This document shows positions 63,366 through 64,000 of a stretch of DNA of 64,000 nt, piece after piece (position 1 is the stretch's first letter; every line of letters begins with the position of its first letter). The notes under the pieces are model-generated. The model saw only the letters and a program-made list of their open reading frames with translations. It ran no database searches and was not told the origin of the DNA. The position numbers and the translations under genes were made by a program. Origin of the DNA: Stenotrophomonas cyclobalanopsidis (lineage in GTDB: Bacteria > Pseudomonadota > Gammaproteobacteria > Xanthomonadales > Xanthomonadaceae); assembly GCF_008710035.1 (NCBI RefSeq), contig NZ_VYKI01000009.1, positions 81,111-145,110 of the forward strand, given 5' to 3'.

Positions 63366-63776
63366 ATGACTGCTTCCCACTATCCCCTGCTGTTCGCCAC
63401 CTTGGGCGACGCCGCCGCCAGCATCCCCGATGCCTTGGCGCGCACGCTGGAAACCACGCTGTCTGCCACCCAGGCGGCAAACAGCAGCGAGGGCCCCAGC
63501 CTGCTGGACTACCTGCGCCGCATCCGCCATGGCGAAGGTGCCGATGGCCAGGCATGGCCGAGCGCACAACATTCGCCGGGCCAATGCATGGCCCGGGCCC
63601 GCATCGACCGCGCGGCGGCGGGCCTGACCGTGCTGCTGGAAATGCTGCACGCCAGTGAGCGCCTGCGTGTGGATGGCGAAGAGGTGCAGAACGTCGGCGA
63701 TGACGTGCGTGACGGCCTGCTGCTGGCCTGCCGCGGGCTGTCCGAATATGTGGGGATGCAGTTGCCTGCGGCGTAG
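63366..63776 (+). CDS. Small conserved-looking protein of unknown function
   Basis: A 136-residue soluble protein, mostly helical (TLGDAAASIPDALARTLETT; RIDRAAAGLTVLLEMLHASE), ending in an amphipathic helix (VGDDVRDGLLLACRGLSEYV). GAGGA 7-8 bases before the ATG at 63366 supports the start. The codon use is like that of the neighbours. I recognise no family and see no catalytic motif; the pattern suggests a helical regulatory or dimerising protein. Confidence 0.62.
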   Translation: MTASHYPLLFATLGDAAASIPDALARTLETTLSATQAANSSEGPSLLDYLRRIRHGEGADGQAWPSAQHSPGQCMARARIDRAAAGLTVLLEMLHASERLRVDGEEVQNVGDDVRDGLLLACRGLSEYVGMQLPAA

Positions 63777-63819
63777 GTCGTTGCCCAGTAGATCTCCGAC
63801 ATGCGTGGATGACGCTTCT

Positions 63820-63886
63820 GTAGAGTCGAGCCATGCTCGACTCATGCGCGCAGCGCGAAGAGCAGCCGAGCGTGGGCTCGGCTCTT
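63820..63886. repeat. REP pair, right arm decayed
   Basis: GTAGAGTCGAGCCATGCTCG at the left; the right arm GCCGAGCGTGGGCTCGGCTC ends in TTGT instead of CTAC. A fragment of another REP type (CATGCGTGGATG) lies just to the left. Confidence 0.75.
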
Positions 63887-63945
63887 GTGTCTTGGAACGG
63901 TGCCCTGATCAGGCACAATTCCCCTGGTGACCCCGGGAGGCTCCG

Positions 63946-64000
63946 ATGACGCTGCCTCGGCTCTTAAGCCTTCGGCTCTTAAGCCTTCGAGCTTGCAAAG
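63946..64000 (+). CDS. Possible gene start cut by the window edge
   Basis: An ATG preceded by GGGAGG opens 18 codons (MTLPRLLSLRLLSLRACK) before the sequence ends. The codons include two near-identical 15-bp units. The start signals look real but too little is visible to name the product. Confidence 0.35.
   Translation, partial: MTLPRLLSLRLLSLRACK

Overview
The window is about 66% GC, gene-dense chromosome from a gammaproteobacterium of the Xanthomonadaceae, most likely Stenotrophomonas of the maltophilia complex. The evidence is the family resemblance of the housekeeping proteins (eukaryote-like class I aldolase, PilM starting [12 protein letters not shown], type B L31) and roughly 36 short palindromes ending in GTAG, which look like the SMAG family of repetitive extragenic palindromes (REPs) described in S. 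maltophilia. No rRNA, tRNA, CRISPR, prophage or insertion sequence was seen.

Region 1-11 kb (mostly minus strand) holds central carbon metabolism. A frameshifted lipoprotein gene lies at the edge, followed by class I fructose-bisphosphate aldolase, pyruvate kinase, a HAD phosphatase coupled to phosphoglycerate kinase, a coupled DUF3999/DUF2339 membrane pair and gapA. Transketolase (20.8-22.8 kb) belongs to the same metabolic theme. Between 11 and 20.6 kb are ompW behind a perfect FNR/ANR-type box, a diguanylate cyclase, an S1/P1 nuclease, an MBL-fold hydrolase, a BlaI/M56-TonB/lipoprotein operon with a palindromic operator, a flavin reductase-like protein, a long acetyl-CoA hydrolase/transferase, a NADAR protein and a HigA-type antitoxin with no toxin. 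Between 22.9 and 24.8 kb are an exported protein and a dicarboxylate symporter.

Region 24.8-31.7 kb is a complete MoxR-DUF58-DUF4381-BatA-BatB/C-BatD operon. Region 31.9-37 kb is pilMNOPQ of the type IV pilus, divergent from penicillin-binding protein 1A (37.2-39.6 kb), the usual arrangement in the order.

Region 39.8-57.5 kb is accessory surface biology. It starts with an asparagine-synthetase-like enzyme that has lost its glutaminase nucleophile, behind an outer-membrane barrel gene and head-to-head with an OmpR/RstB-type two-component system. It continues with a long minus-strand adhesion locus: CS1/alpha-type pilin, usher, tip adhesin, chaperone, then a 1957-residue trimeric autotransporter adhesin and an unrecognised inner-membrane protein. 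Strong hairpins sit in the pilin leader and in several of the gaps, suggesting staged expression.

Region 57.6-64 kb is REP-rich and carries a 23-residue membrane peptide gene, a Pro/Ala-rich membrane protein, gltA, rpmE2, a nucleoside hydrolase and a small unknown protein. A recurring feature of the window is that GTAG ends of REPs supply TAG stop codons: six genes end inside a GTAG terminus, including both members of two convergent pairs.
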